Assembly (NCBI RefSeq): GCF_015244705.1
Contig: NZ_JABCQF010000003.1
Location: 186,001-250,000, forward strand
Length of the DNA: 64,000 nucleotides
Direction: 5' to 3'
DNA from: Gluconobacter potus
Lineage (GTDB): Bacteria > Pseudomonadota > Alphaproteobacteria > Acetobacterales > Acetobacteraceae
Part shown: positions 10,585 through 19,007 of the stretch, in pieces
How the letters are laid out: each line of letters begins with the position of its first letter
Numbering within the stretch: the stretch's first letter is position 1
Notes under the pieces: model-generated
Told to the model about the DNA's origin: nothing
Database searches by the model: none
The model's input: the letters and a program-made list of their open reading frames with translations, nothing else
Position numbers and translations under genes: made by a program

Positions 10585-10824
10585 CCCCTGCCCATTTCCT
10601 TGACAGGAAACTCTTAACAAAAATGATTTGTTATTTGTTAACCATTGTGAGAGATACAGGTTCTCCAGGGGGTTAACATCCTGTTTCGGTCCTGACCGGC
10701 AGCAGCGGCAGGGTGTTCCTGACCTGTCACTACACTCAGGTGCTTTTTCCAGTCCGACGTTCGGGTCTCGGAAGGGAAGGAACCTCCAGCTCTAAAAACC
10801 TGCCGTTATACAGGAGCCCAACAC
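10585..10824 (+). promoter_or_regulatory. Leader of the Hint-domain gene
   Basis: This 240-base gap holds TTGACA at 10600-10605, a perfect -35 hexamer, but no convincing -10 box at 16-18 bases (best ATGATT). The stretch after it is AT-rich compared with its surroundings. GTTAACC near 10638 and GGTTAAC near 10670 form an inverted repeat around the likely start of transcription. A promoter and operator for the Hint gene is an inference. Confidence 0.4.
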
Positions 10825-12603
10825 ATGACCTGCGAATATCGCGCTCCATCCGACTGCTACTATGGCCGTCCCTTCCATGCTCCCTCCTACGACGCGAACG
10901 GCTGTTCCTACAGCCCGCACCACGCCCAGTCTGCTTCCGGCCTGACCGTCAGCGGCTATGGCCGGGTCCTGTATGTCCTTGATGGTGATTCCATCACGAA
11001 GACATCCATCGTGAATGGTGGCATGGTCGTCGTCGGATATGGCGGGTCATCCAGCTACGCCACGATCGGCCGTGACGGCCTTCAGGCCATCATTTCGGGC
11101 GGCACGTCCTCCCACACGACGGTCGGAAGCGGCGGTATTGAAGCCGTCTACACCAACGGCAGCACGACGCAGACCGTCCTCAACGGTGGCGATCAGGTTG
11201 TGTTCGGCGGCACCGCCACCAACACGACAGTCGGCAACGGCAGCACACAATACGTGCTGACAGGACAGGCAAACGGCACGACCATCGGCGCCGGTGGCAC
11301 GCTGGCCGTCTCAGGCTGGGGCACCGTCAGCAACGCTTCCGTCCTGAACGGCGGTACGCTGGTCGTGAATTTGGGAGCCGTCGTCCAGAACACGAAGCTC
11401 TATACGGGCAGCACACTCGACCTGAACTTCCTGCGCTACAGCAGCAGCACGACGGCCACGATCAGCAACGACTATCTGGTCATCACCAGCGATCACGGGA
11501 AGATTTCCTTCAAGCTGGCTGACAATTACAGCGGCTACGCAGGGCAGACCGTGACCCTGTCGCGCGACAGCGACGGCAGCACGCTCATCCATCTTCAGGA
11601 AGTCTGCTTCCTGCCGGGCACCCTGATCGCCACACCCAACGGCGAGCGCGCTGTCGAGAGCTTCGAGATCGGCGACAGCGTCGTCACCCCGAACGGCGAG
11701 ACCCGCACCCTGACCTGGGTCGGCCGCGCCCATGCCCGCGTCCGCGCCGGTCTCCCCGACGACCAGGCCGGCTATCCGGTGCGCATCCGCGCCAATGCGA
11801 TCGCCGATGGCGTTCCGCATACCGACCTTCTGGTCACCGGCGAGCACTGCCTGTTCCTCGATGGCGGCTTCATCCCGGCCCGCATGCTGGTCAACGGTGC
11901 TTCCATCGTCTGGGATTACGCCATCCCGTCCTACGACTACCTGCATGTCGAGACGGACGGCCATTCCGTCATCCTCGCCAACGGCCTGGCAACGGAATCG
12001 TATCTCGACACCGGCAACCGCCGCAGCTTCACGCAGACCGGCCGCGTCGTCGCCTTCGGTGGCGCCCCCGCAAGTTGGGAACATGATGCCGCTGCCGAAC
12101 TGGTGACCGATCGCGCCCGCGTCGAGCCGGTCTGGACGGCAATCGCAGCCCGCAGCAACGTGACCGCCCTTCCCGCAGCGACGACCACGGATGCCGAACT
12201 GCGCCTGCAGCTGCCCTGCGGAACGCTGCTCGCCCCGAGCCGCATCGCCGGTGACCGTGCGGTCTTCAGCCTGCCGGACGGTGTCAGCGATGTCCGCATC
12301 CTGTCCCGCACCAGCCGTCCCTGTGACATGGTCGGACCGTTCCTCGATGACCGCCGCGATCTCGGCGTTCTGGTCGGCGAAGTGATGCTGTTCGAAAGCG
12401 CCTCCACCCGCCAGGTCACAACGCATCTCACGACGGATGCCGAGGGCTGGCATGGCCTTGAAGCGGCCCCCCTGCGCTGGACGGCCGGTAACGCCACGCT
12501 CAGCCTCGACACCATGACAGCAGCGGTCCTGACCCTGCAGATCATGGCAGCAGGCCCCTACACCGTCGAGGACACCACTGCTCCGGTCGCCCGTCGCGCC
12601 TGA
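10825..12603 (+). CDS. Hint-domain protein with AIDA-type repeats
   Basis: The 592-residue product has three parts. Residues about 40-205 contain seven or eight repeats of 17-20 residues with Gly-Gly turns (for example GGTSSHTTVGSGGIEAVYT), like the beta-helix repeats of AIDA-I autotransporter passengers. Residues about 262-390 form a Hint_2 domain: CFLPGTLIATPNGERAVE starts with the nucleophilic Cys, DLLVTGEHCLFL has the conserved His, and HSVILANGLATESYLD closes it. The last 200 residues are unknown. There is no autotransporter barrel and no obvious signal peptide; the N-terminus instead holds several Cys and Tyr. Hint domains self-cleave; release or esterification of the repeat part is an inference. 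It is flanked by a leader and a strong hairpin, so it is probably a single-gene unit. Confidence 0.85.
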   Translation: MTCEYRAPSDCYYGRPFHAPSYDANGCSYSPHHAQSASGLTVSGYGRVLYVLDGDSITKTSIVNGGMVVVGYGGSSSYATIGRDGLQAIISGGTSSHTTVGSGGIEAVYTNGSTTQTVLNGGDQVVFGGTATNTTVGNGSTQYVLTGQANGTTIGAGGTLAVSGWGTVSNASVLNGGTLVVNLGAVVQNTKLYTGSTLDLNFLRYSSSTTATISNDYLVITSDHGKISFKLADNYSGYAGQTVTLSRDSDGSTLIHLQEVCFLPGTLIATPNGERAVESFEIGDSVVTPNGETRTLTWVGRAHARVRAGLPDDQAGYPVRIRANAIADGVPHTDLLVTGEHCLFLDGGFIPARMLVNGASIVWDYAIPSYDYLHVETDGHSVILANGLATESYLDTGNRRSFTQTGRVVAFGGAPASWEHDAAAELVTDRARVEPVWTAIAARSNVTALPAATTTDAELRLQLPCGTLLAPSRIAGDRAVFSLPDGVSDVRILSRTSRPCDMVGPFLDDRRDLGVLVGEVMLFESASTRQVTTHLTTDAEGWHGLEAAPLRWTAGNATLSLDTMTAAVLTLQIMAAGPYTVEDTTAPVARRA

Positions 12604-12611
12604 AGAGCAGT

Positions 12612-12641
12612 CCGGACTCCGGACATTCCGTCCGGGTCCGG
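12612..12641 (+). terminator. GC-rich hairpin after the Hint gene
   Basis: Two CCGGAC units (12612-12624) pair with two GTCCGG units (12630-12641) to give a 12-bp stem with one bulged base and a 5-base loop, 8 bases after the stop. No T run follows, so it could be a weak or Rho-aided terminator or a 3-prime stabiliser. Confidence 0.5.
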
Positions 12642-12754
12642 CAATGTCGGCGGCGCGCATGCGGGCCTGCCGGCAAAAGAAGGGCGGCCATTGACCCCCC
12701 TTCCCTCTGCCCATAAGCCAGTCGGCAACGACTGACCAAGGACAGACCTCTCCC

Positions 12755-13897
12755 ATGCCCATCTCTTTTTCCGATCCGGCAGAACGCAGCGAGACGGAAC
12801 CTCGTGCGCGGGAACTGTCCAGAATCGCCGGTCTGCTGCGCATCGCGCTGACCCTCACACTGGGCCTGCTGGCGATCTGGCTGATCGGCGACGTCCTGGC
12901 CGTAATCTTCGCCTCAGCCCTCGTGGCGATCGTCCTGCATGGGCTTGCGCGGATGCTCCGGCGTCACGTTTCCGTCATCCCGTATCAGGGAGCGGTCGCC
13001 CTGGTCACTGTCGTGATCCTCGTGGCCCTGTTCGGTCTGGGCTGGTACAGCGGCCCGGCCATCAGCGACCAGTTCATCCGCCTCAAACAGGCCCTCATCA
13101 CCCAGTCCGGCGAACTGCGCACCCATCTCTCCGGTTCAACGCTCGGCCAGATGGTCCTCGATCACCTGCCCTCATCGCTGGGCGGCAACGCCGCAGGCAC
13201 CGCAAGCCTGGGCTCGCTGGGCTCAGGCCTCGCAGGCTCGGTGACGGGACTGCTCAGCTCTGTGTTCGGCATCCTCGGAACCCTTCTGGTGGTCCTGATC
13301 GCCGGGCTGTATTTCGCACTGAGCCCGGCCGTCTATATCGATGGCATGCTGCGCCTCGTCCCCACGCAGCACCGTCCTGCCGCCCGGGAACTGATGCTGA
13401 CCGCCGGCTCCACCCTCTGGGCCTGGACCGCCGGACAGGCGCTGGACATGCTGGTGGTCGGAATGCTGTCGGGGATCGGCCTCTCGCTGATCGGAATCCC
13501 TCTGGCCCTGGCGCTCGGCGTCGTGGCAGGCCTGTGCAACTTCATTCCCTATATCGGCGCCATTCTCGGCGCAGTCCCCGCCGTCCTGCTCGGCCTGTCC
13601 CTCGGCACGCACGAAGCCCTGTTTGTCGGCATCCTGTACTGCGTGATCCAGTTCTTCGAAGGCAACGTCCTCGCCCCGCTGATCCAGCGCCGCGCAGTTC
13701 ACATGCCCCCCGCCCTCGCCATCCTCTCGCAGACGGTCTTCGGCTCCATCCTCGGCGCGCCCGGCCTGATCCTGGCCTCCCCCATCACGGCCGCCCTGCT
13801 GGCCATGGGTGACAAGGCCACAGCCCCGCTCGAAGACGAGAACCAGACCCGCCGCGCCGTCGGCGAAGTCACGGAACAGGAAGAAAAACAGCAGTAA
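12755..13897 (+). CDS. AI-2E family transporter (PerM/TqsA-like)
   Basis: The 380-residue membrane protein has about eight predicted transmembrane segments, with two at the N-terminus (LTLTLGLLAIWLIGDVL, VAVIFASALVAIVLHGLA), a large extracytoplasmic loop around 100-150, and the family C-terminal core (CNFIPYIGAILGAVPAVLLG and ILASPITAALLA). Substrates in this family vary; export of AI-2 or Na+/H+ exchange has been reported for relatives, so none is assigned. The cytoplasmic tail is acidic and Gln-rich. In many alphaproteobacteria a perM gene sits beside hda; here it is 7 kb away. Confidence 0.88.
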   Translation: MPISFSDPAERSETEPRARELSRIAGLLRIALTLTLGLLAIWLIGDVLAVIFASALVAIVLHGLARMLRRHVSVIPYQGAVALVTVVILVALFGLGWYSGPAISDQFIRLKQALITQSGELRTHLSGSTLGQMVLDHLPSSLGGNAAGTASLGSLGSGLAGSVTGLLSSVFGILGTLLVVLIAGLYFALSPAVYIDGMLRLVPTQHRPAARELMLTAGSTLWAWTAGQALDMLVVGMLSGIGLSLIGIPLALALGVVAGLCNFIPYIGAILGAVPAVLLGLSLGTHEALFVGILYCVIQFFEGNVLAPLIQRRAVHMPPALAILSQTVFGSILGAPGLILASPITAALLAMGDKATAPLEDENQTRRAVGEVTEQEEKQQ

Positions 13898-13910
13898 TGA
13901 TTTTCTGCTT

Positions 13911-13953
13911 GCTCCTGACGTACGGTCATCACCCTTGATGATGCGTCAGGAGC
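13911..13953. repeat. 10-bp inverted repeat abutting the MerR remnant
   Basis: GCTCCTGACG at 13911-13920 is matched exactly by CGTCAGGAGC at 13944-13953, and the interior has CATCA/TGATG. The repeat begins 13 bases after the transporter stop and ends directly at the first ATG of the MerR remnant. No T run follows. It may be a terminator stem, an operator for the lost regulator, or the end of a lost element. Confidence 0.6.
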
Positions 13954-14455
13954 ATGATGATAAACCCACGAACCCTGACAATCGGCAAACTGGTGGCCAA
14001 ACCGGCGCAACACCACGCGCCCTCCGGCACTTTTCGAGGCAGCCGACCTGCTCCACCCATGTCGAGCGGAAAATGGCCGTCGTATCTATAGGACCATCGA
14101 TGTCAGGACTCTGACCCATATCCTGCTCCTGAAAAGAGCCAGCTACACCCTGAGGGAGATCGCTTCCCTTTCGGCACGGGCCGCTCAACGCAAAACGACT
14201 TCTGGCAGGCCCAGCTCTCTGTCCTTGAAACACGTCGCACTGACCTTAATGGCATTATCGGTCAGAGTGCTGGTGGCCCGGGAAACCCTTCAGCTACCTC
14301 TTCAGAAGGCAACCGACCCTGAACTGTGGCGCAAGGCAAACCGGAAGTATCTGGAGCGTACCAACTGGGAAACACCCGAGCGGAAGCGACCCTTCAGCCC
14401 GGGCGTTCAGGACTTCATTATTGCGGTCGCGCGCCATCAGGCTGAAGCGCCATGA
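13954..14455 (+). pseudogene. MerR-family regulator broken by frameshifts
   Basis: Joining three reading frames restores a MerR-type protein. Frame a gives MMINPRTLTIGKLVAK, frame b TGATPRALRHF, frame c EAADLLHPCRAENGRRIYR and then DVRTLTHILLLKRASYTL. This is the winged-helix pattern of the family (IGxLAxxTG, LRxYExxGLLxPxR, GRRxY, DVxxLxxIxxLK). After REIASLSARAAQ another shift gives DFWQAQLSVLETRRTDLNG, the dimer coiled coil, and a further shift restores DPELWRKANRKYLERTNWE up to the stop at 14453-14455. At least four shifts are needed, so this is decay and not a single sequencing slip. It overlaps the end of the opposite-strand gene at 14418. The former target is unknown. Confidence 0.8.
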
Positions 14456-14840
14456 CCTGCTCATCCGGAAAGGCATTCATCCGGTACGGACCGTTCTTTT
14501 CAAGCTGAACGCCGATAATGTCGTCCTGCTTCTTGTGCTTCCAGATGGACACGATGACCGGCTGCCCCTGCGCCGTCGTCATTTCCAGAATGACCTGACC
14601 CGGTGCAGGCGGACGCTCACCCGACGGTCCCCACGCCGTCTCATGCGACTGCAACCACAGATTGACCTTCTGAACCTCATCCGCCGTGAGTTCACGACTG
14701 ACAGGCGCGCTCAGCTGCCCCGCCGTCACTTCCGGAAATTTCCAGGCATGCAGCAGCGGCCAGGTCACGAACCAGATGATACCCACCGGGATGAGAACCA
14801 GGGCCGCAAAAACCAGCAGAAGTTTCTGTTCACGTCTCAC
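14418..14840 (-). CDS. Small membrane-anchored protein of unknown function
   Basis: The 140-residue product has one N-terminal transmembrane segment (LLLVFAALVLIPVGIIWFV) after MRREQK, so the rest is probably periplasmic. The outer part is soluble and has no motif I recognise. Its ATG overlaps the stop of the DegT aminotransferase gene, so it is the last gene of the polysaccharide operon and may be co-translated. Its 3-prime end runs 38 bases into the opposite-strand MerR remnant. Confidence 0.65.
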   Translation of the reverse strand: MRREQKLLLVFAALVLIPVGIIWFVTWPLLHAWKFPEVTAGQLSAPVSRELTADEVQKVNLWLQSHETAWGPSGERPPAPGQVILEMTTAQGQPVIVSIWKHKKQDDIIGVQLEKNGPYRMNAFPDEQVMALQPDGARPQ

Positions 14841-15979
14841 GCCTGTTCTCCTGCCCAGCGGTTAAGGGCTGCAATGATGTAGCTGACGTCATCGTCCGTC
14901 AGTTCGGGATGAATGGGAAGAGCCAGAACCCGCGCACCGAGCCCTTCGGCCACCGGCAGCACGGCGCCATCATGATGCGGCACATAGGCCGGCTGCTGAT
15001 GAAGTGGCTTGGGATAATAAATGGCCGTCGGAACACCGGCTTCTTTCAGGAACGCCTGAAGCGAATCCCGCTTGCCCGCATCAGCCAACAGGATCGTATA
15101 GATCGCCCAGGCACTCTCGCTGTCGGCAACGCGCACAGGCGGAACAATGCCTTCCGGCATGGCAGCATCATAGGCCGAAGCAATCGCATCCCGACGCCTC
15201 AGCTCGTCCCCGAACACGTCGAGCTTCGCCAGCAGCACCGCGGCCTGAAGCGTATCCAGACGCCCGTTGATGCCGATCCGCTCGACTTCGTAGCGCGTGC
15301 GGCCTTCCCCATGCGTACGCAGGGAATGATACAGCGCCGCCAGATCGTCATCATCCGTCAGGATCGCACCACCATCCCCGTAACCGCCCAGCGGCTTGGA
15401 CGGGAAGAAGGACAGCGTCGTCGCCTTCGCCTCATGCCCCAGACGGCGGCCATGATACGTCGCCCCAAAGGACTGCGCACAATCGGCCACCAGCGTCAGA
15501 CCTTCCTGCGCCGTCCAGGCCTTCAGCTGGTCCCAGGGTGCGGGCTGTCCAAACAGGTCCACGCCGATCACGACCCGGGGCTCCAGCTCCCCGGCCTGAC
15601 GCACGGCCTCAAGCCGCTCCTTCAGGGATTCAAGACTGATCTGGAAGGTCTGCGGATCCACATCCACGAAAACCGGCGTGCCACCCAGAAGCAGCACGAC
15701 TTCCGCCGTTGCCGTATAGGTAAAAGCCGGCAGAAACACCGCGTCTCCCGGCCCGATCTCTTCACCCATCAGCACCATCAGCAGCGCATCCGTCCCGGAC
15801 GACACGCCGATTGCATGTTTCGCACCGCCGAACTCCGCCAGACGCTGCTCCAGTTCCTGCACTTCGGGACCAAGCACGAAACGGCAATGCGCCATGACGG
15901 CGTCCACACGTTTCTGGATGCTGCCCTTCAGCCGCGCCTGCTGGGCGGGAAGGTCGAGAAAAGCAATCTGCCTTGTCAT
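14837..15979 (-). CDS. DegT/DnrJ/EryC1/StrS family sugar aminotransferase
   Basis: These PLP enzymes aminate keto sugars attached to nucleotides for surface polysaccharides. The 380-residue product has FLDLPAQQARL at the start, as in WbpE/WlbC-type enzymes, the GVSSGTDALLMVLM cofactor loop, LPAFTYTATAEVVLLLGG, ADCAQSFGATY, and the PLP lysine in FFPSKPLGGYGDGGAI (Lys195). Its ATG overlaps the stop of the CapD/WbpM-type gene and its own stop overlaps the next start. A 4,6-dehydratase followed by this aminotransferase suggests synthesis of an amino-deoxy sugar from UDP-GlcNAc or a relative. The exact sugar is not readable from sequence. Confidence 0.92.
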   Translation of the reverse strand: MTRQIAFLDLPAQQARLKGSIQKRVDAVMAHCRFVLGPEVQELEQRLAEFGGAKHAIGVSSGTDALLMVLMGEEIGPGDAVFLPAFTYTATAEVVLLLGGTPVFVDVDPQTFQISLESLKERLEAVRQAGELEPRVVIGVDLFGQPAPWDQLKAWTAQEGLTLVADCAQSFGATYHGRRLGHEAKATTLSFFPSKPLGGYGDGGAILTDDDDLAALYHSLRTHGEGRTRYEVERIGINGRLDTLQAAVLLAKLDVFGDELRRRDAIASAYDAAMPEGIVPPVRVADSESAWAIYTILLADAGKRDSLQAFLKEAGVPTAIYYPKPLHQQPAYVPHHDGAVLPVAEGLGARVLALPIHPELTDDDVSYIIAALNRWAGEQA

Positions 15980-17976
15980 GGCGCTATCATCTCCGGATCG
16001 GGATGGGACATCGCAACCGGCATTCCGCCGTCGCGGTTATGAAGGAATTCGGGCACCAGCCTGTACAGGATGCTCATGATGGCGCCCAGATCACTCGCGT
16101 GACAGGCCGCCTCCAGCTCATCCATCGCAGCACGCGCCACCTTGAAATCGACAGTGCGCGGAGACGCCATCCGCAGGCCCGGCGCATCGGTCGGGACAGG
16201 TGCCTCACGGCCGTGAAACAGCTCTTCGAACAGCTTTTCACCTGGCCGCAGCCCGGTAAAACGGATCTCGATATCGGTCTCCGGCCGCAGCCCGGCCAGA
16301 CGGATCATCTGGAACGCCAGATCCATGATCCGCACCGGATCACCCATATCGAGCACGAAAATACCGCCCTGTCTGAGACGCTGGTCCGTCGCATCGTTCT
16401 GCGCGCGCTCATGCGTGCCCCGCACGGCCGCCTGCAACACCAGCCCCACGGCCTCGGGCACTGTCATGAAATAGCGCGTCATGTCCGGATGCGTGACCGT
16501 CAGCGGCCCGCCATGCTCAAGCTGCCGACGGAACAGCGGCACGACCGATCCCGTGGACCCAAGCACATTGCCAAACCGCACGGTCACGCAGCGCATGCCG
16601 CCCTGCCCGGCCCGCGCCCGCATGTCGAGCGCCTGCCCGTACACTTCGGCACAGCGCTTGCTGGCCCCCATCAGACTGGACGGATTGACCGCCTTGTCCG
16701 AGGAAATCATGACCATCGCCTGCGCCCCGGCCCGCTCGGCCTCATCCGCTACGATCCGCGTGCCGATCACATTGGTCAACACGCCCTCAACCGGATTATC
16801 CTCCACGATCGGGACATGCTTGAGCGCGGCTGCATGGAAAACGAGATGCGGGCGGTACATCCCGAACACTTCAGCAATACGTCGCCGGTCGCGCACATCC
16901 GCGATGATCTGCTGGCGCTTCACGTCTGCAAAACGCTCGGAAATATCCAGGTTGATCTGCCACAACGCATATTCGCTGCTCTCGATCAGCAGCAGCATGG
17001 CCGGATGAAAGGATGCAATCTGCCGCGCCAGTTCGGAGCCAATGCTTCCCCCGGCCCCCGTCACGGCAATGACGCGCCCGCAGATCAGCCGCGCCATCCC
17101 CTGCGAATCGAGCGCCACAGGCGGCCGGTTCAGCAGGTCCTCGATCGCGATAGGCCGAAGCTCCACCCGGTCCGCCGGCTGCAATGCCGTGAGCGACGGT
17201 GTGCGCTGCACGTCGATGTCATAGGCCCGGGCGGCTTCAAGGATCTGGGCCAGTTCCCGTCCCTTGATCTCCCCCGCCGTGATGACGAGCGCATCCGGCA
17301 GTTTCCCCGCTGCGAAAAGCCGCTCCAGAATGGCAGGCGTTTCGCTGATCGTCCCCAGGATCGGGCAGTCATGAATCCGCCGTCCGGCCTGCTGCGCTCC
17401 ACCGGTCAGCAGCCCCACTACACGACGGTTATTCCCGCTGTCCCGCTCCATCGCCCGAATGAACAGATCGGCTTCATGATCCGCTCCGAGCAGCAGGATG
17501 CGCTCGCCATCCAGCGCCAGACTTCTGCGCCGCGCCGCCAGCCGCCACATCATGCGGATCGCGCCCAGGAACACGAGCAGAACCAGCGCATGAATGATGG
17601 GAAAAGTCGGCGTCGGCAGCGGATACCCCGCCACATGCAGCAGTTCCGCAAACAGCAGCGCACTCAGAACCGACGCACAGGCGATATTGAACAGGTCCGC
17701 CACACCCGAAAACCGCCAGTACTGCTGCGGAATACGGAACGGAAGCCCCCCCACCAGCAGCGTGATCCCGCCCCCGGCAATGAACCACAGCGGATGAAGC
17801 CACCCCCCTGCCGGATCAGCCAGCCAGCGCGCCACCGGCGCCGCAGCCGCGGACACGACTCCATCCAGCACCACATTGAGAGCGATGCGCCGCGCCGGCA
17901 TCGAAGAGCGCGGGGCCGGGCCTGAAGGGGGCATTGAGGCCTGGGATGTGGGCCCTGTAGGATGAACGGATGTCAC
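15976..17976 (-). CDS. CapD/WbpM-type nucleotide-sugar 4,6-dehydratase (membrane-bound)
   Basis: The 666-residue protein begins with about four transmembrane segments, then a CoA-binding-like domain (ALDGERILLLGADHEADLF), then an extended SDR domain with NAD loop VTGAGGSIGSELARQIA. The catalytic region reads SSDKAVNPSSLMGASKR, with Met in place of the usual SDR Tyr, as in WbpM/FlaA1 dehydratases. The C-terminus has VRFGNVLGSTGSVVPLF and FTGLRPGEKLFEELF. The likely reaction is UDP-GlcNAc to UDP-4-keto-6-deoxy-GlcNAc. I chose GTG 17976, preceded by AAGGGG. Longer reading frame to 18240 overlaps the divergent gene and is not conserved. Confidence 0.92.
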   Translation of the reverse strand: MTSVHPTGPTSQASMPPSGPAPRSSMPARRIALNVVLDGVVSAAAAPVARWLADPAGGWLHPLWFIAGGGITLLVGGLPFRIPQQYWRFSGVADLFNIACASVLSALLFAELLHVAGYPLPTPTFPIIHALVLLVFLGAIRMMWRLAARRRSLALDGERILLLGADHEADLFIRAMERDSGNNRRVVGLLTGGAQQAGRRIHDCPILGTISETPAILERLFAAGKLPDALVITAGEIKGRELAQILEAARAYDIDVQRTPSLTALQPADRVELRPIAIEDLLNRPPVALDSQGMARLICGRVIAVTGAGGSIGSELARQIASFHPAMLLLIESSEYALWQINLDISERFADVKRQQIIADVRDRRRIAEVFGMYRPHLVFHAAALKHVPIVEDNPVEGVLTNVIGTRIVADEAERAGAQAMVMISSDKAVNPSSLMGASKRCAEVYGQALDMRARAGQGGMRCVTVRFGNVLGSTGSVVPLFRRQLEHGGPLTVTHPDMTRYFMTVPEAVGLVLQAAVRGTHERAQNDATDQRLRQGGIFVLDMGDPVRIMDLAFQMIRLAGLRPETDIEIRFTGLRPGEKLFEELFHGREAPVPTDAPGLRMASPRTVDFKVARAAMDELEAACHASDLGAIMSILYRLVPEFLHNRDGGMPVAMSHPDPEMIAP

Positions 17977-18021
17977 GCGCCCCTTATAGCGCCAAAAGCC
18001 TCCCTCCCATAAAGTCGTCCC

Positions 18022-18993
18022 ATGCCCTTTTCTTTCCAGAACCTGACCAGCGGCGTCACGCTCGCCTGCATCGCCGCCGTTGTCCTGTGCAATCTCCTGA
18101 TCCTGCTCATGATCCGCGCGGGCGTTCTGGACCATCCCGTCGCCCGCAGTTCCCATACGCGCCCGACCCCCAAAGGCGGAGGGATCGGCATCGTCGGCGC
18201 CTTCATCCTGTGCCTGCCCCCCGCCCTGTACGAGGCCCATGCGTCGATACGCATCGTCCCTGCCATCATGGGGCTGCTGGTCGGCATGATCCTGCTCGGC
18301 ACGGTGTCATGGCTCGATGACGTCCGCCCTTTTCCCGCGCGCTACAAGCTCATGGCCCAGTTCGTGGCGGCAATCGCCGCAGCCATCGGAACAGGCGCAA
18401 CCCTGCCCGAACTGATCCCCTTCGTGCTGGCTGCCGTCTTCATCACGAACGCCCTCAATTTCATCGATGGCATCAATGGACTGGCCTCGGGAGTCATGGC
18501 CATTTCCGCTCTGGTCCTCGCCAGCACGGGCCTCATGCCCGTCGCCTTCGTCCTGCTCGCCGTCTGCCTGCTGAGCTTCCTGCCTTATAATTTCCCGAAA
18601 GCGCGGATTTTCATGGGCGATGTCGGCAGCCAGCCAATCAGCCTCGCCATCGCCTGGGGTGGCATGACCGGCTTCGGTACTGGCAGCGCGGTGCTCGTCA
18701 TCGCCCTGCTCTCGGGCGTGCTCTGGGATGTGGCCTTCACGCTCGCACGCCGGGCACGCGCCGGTGACAGGCTCGCACAGGCCCATCGCGGCCATCTCTA
18801 TCAACTGGCCGTCCGCTCAGGACTGCCTGTCCCGCTCGTCACATGTCTCTATTGGGGATTTGCCCTCTGGGGCGCTGCGGCCTTCGCCACAGGTCAGATC
18901 ATCACGATGGTTCTGATGATCGTCCTGCCACAGCTTGTGTGGACAGGATATGTCTGCACGCAGGCCAGAACCCGCGTGCAGGACCGCTGGTAA
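18022..18993 (+). CDS. WecA/WbpL-type polyprenyl-phosphate sugar-1-phosphate transferase
   Basis: This membrane enzyme loads the first sugar phosphate onto undecaprenyl phosphate for O-antigen or exopolysaccharide. The 323-residue product has about ten membrane segments. Motifs are DHPVARSSHTRPTPKGGGIG, the Mg-binding SWLDDVRPFPARYK, NALNFIDGINGLASGV and KARIFMGDVGSQPIS, then the basic RAGDRLAQAHRGHLYQ loop of the MraY/WecA superfamily. Only 45 bases separate its start from that of the divergent dehydratase gene, so the two probably share control. WbpL-like use of a modified UDP-sugar is an inference from this pairing. Confidence 0.92.
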   Translation: MPFSFQNLTSGVTLACIAAVVLCNLLILLMIRAGVLDHPVARSSHTRPTPKGGGIGIVGAFILCLPPALYEAHASIRIVPAIMGLLVGMILLGTVSWLDDVRPFPARYKLMAQFVAAIAAAIGTGATLPELIPFVLAAVFITNALNFIDGINGLASGVMAISALVLASTGLMPVAFVLLAVCLLSFLPYNFPKARIFMGDVGSQPISLAIAWGGMTGFGTGSAVLVIALLSGVLWDVAFTLARRARAGDRLAQAHRGHLYQLAVRSGLPVPLVTCLYWGFALWGAAAFATGQIITMVLMIVLPQLVWTGYVCTQARTRVQDRW

Positions 18994-19007
18994 CCCAGCG
19001 GCTTAAA

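Noticed and set aside
14225-14455. Short plus-strand frame of 76 codons as an independent gene
   Set aside because: It is the last in-frame piece of the frameshifted MerR gene and continues the same reading pattern from 14036, so it is not a separate gene.
15973-17925. A 650-codon plus-strand frame opposite the CapD/WbpM-type gene
   Set aside because: Arg/His/Pro-rich translation without motifs, fully antisense to a gene with NAD and SDR motifs.
17977-18240. N-terminal extension of the CapD/WbpM-type protein up to an ATG at 18240
   Set aside because: These 88 codons lie antisense to the first part of the WecA-type gene and read as polar, low-complexity sequence. GTG 17976 has AAGGGG and starts a normal-length protein.
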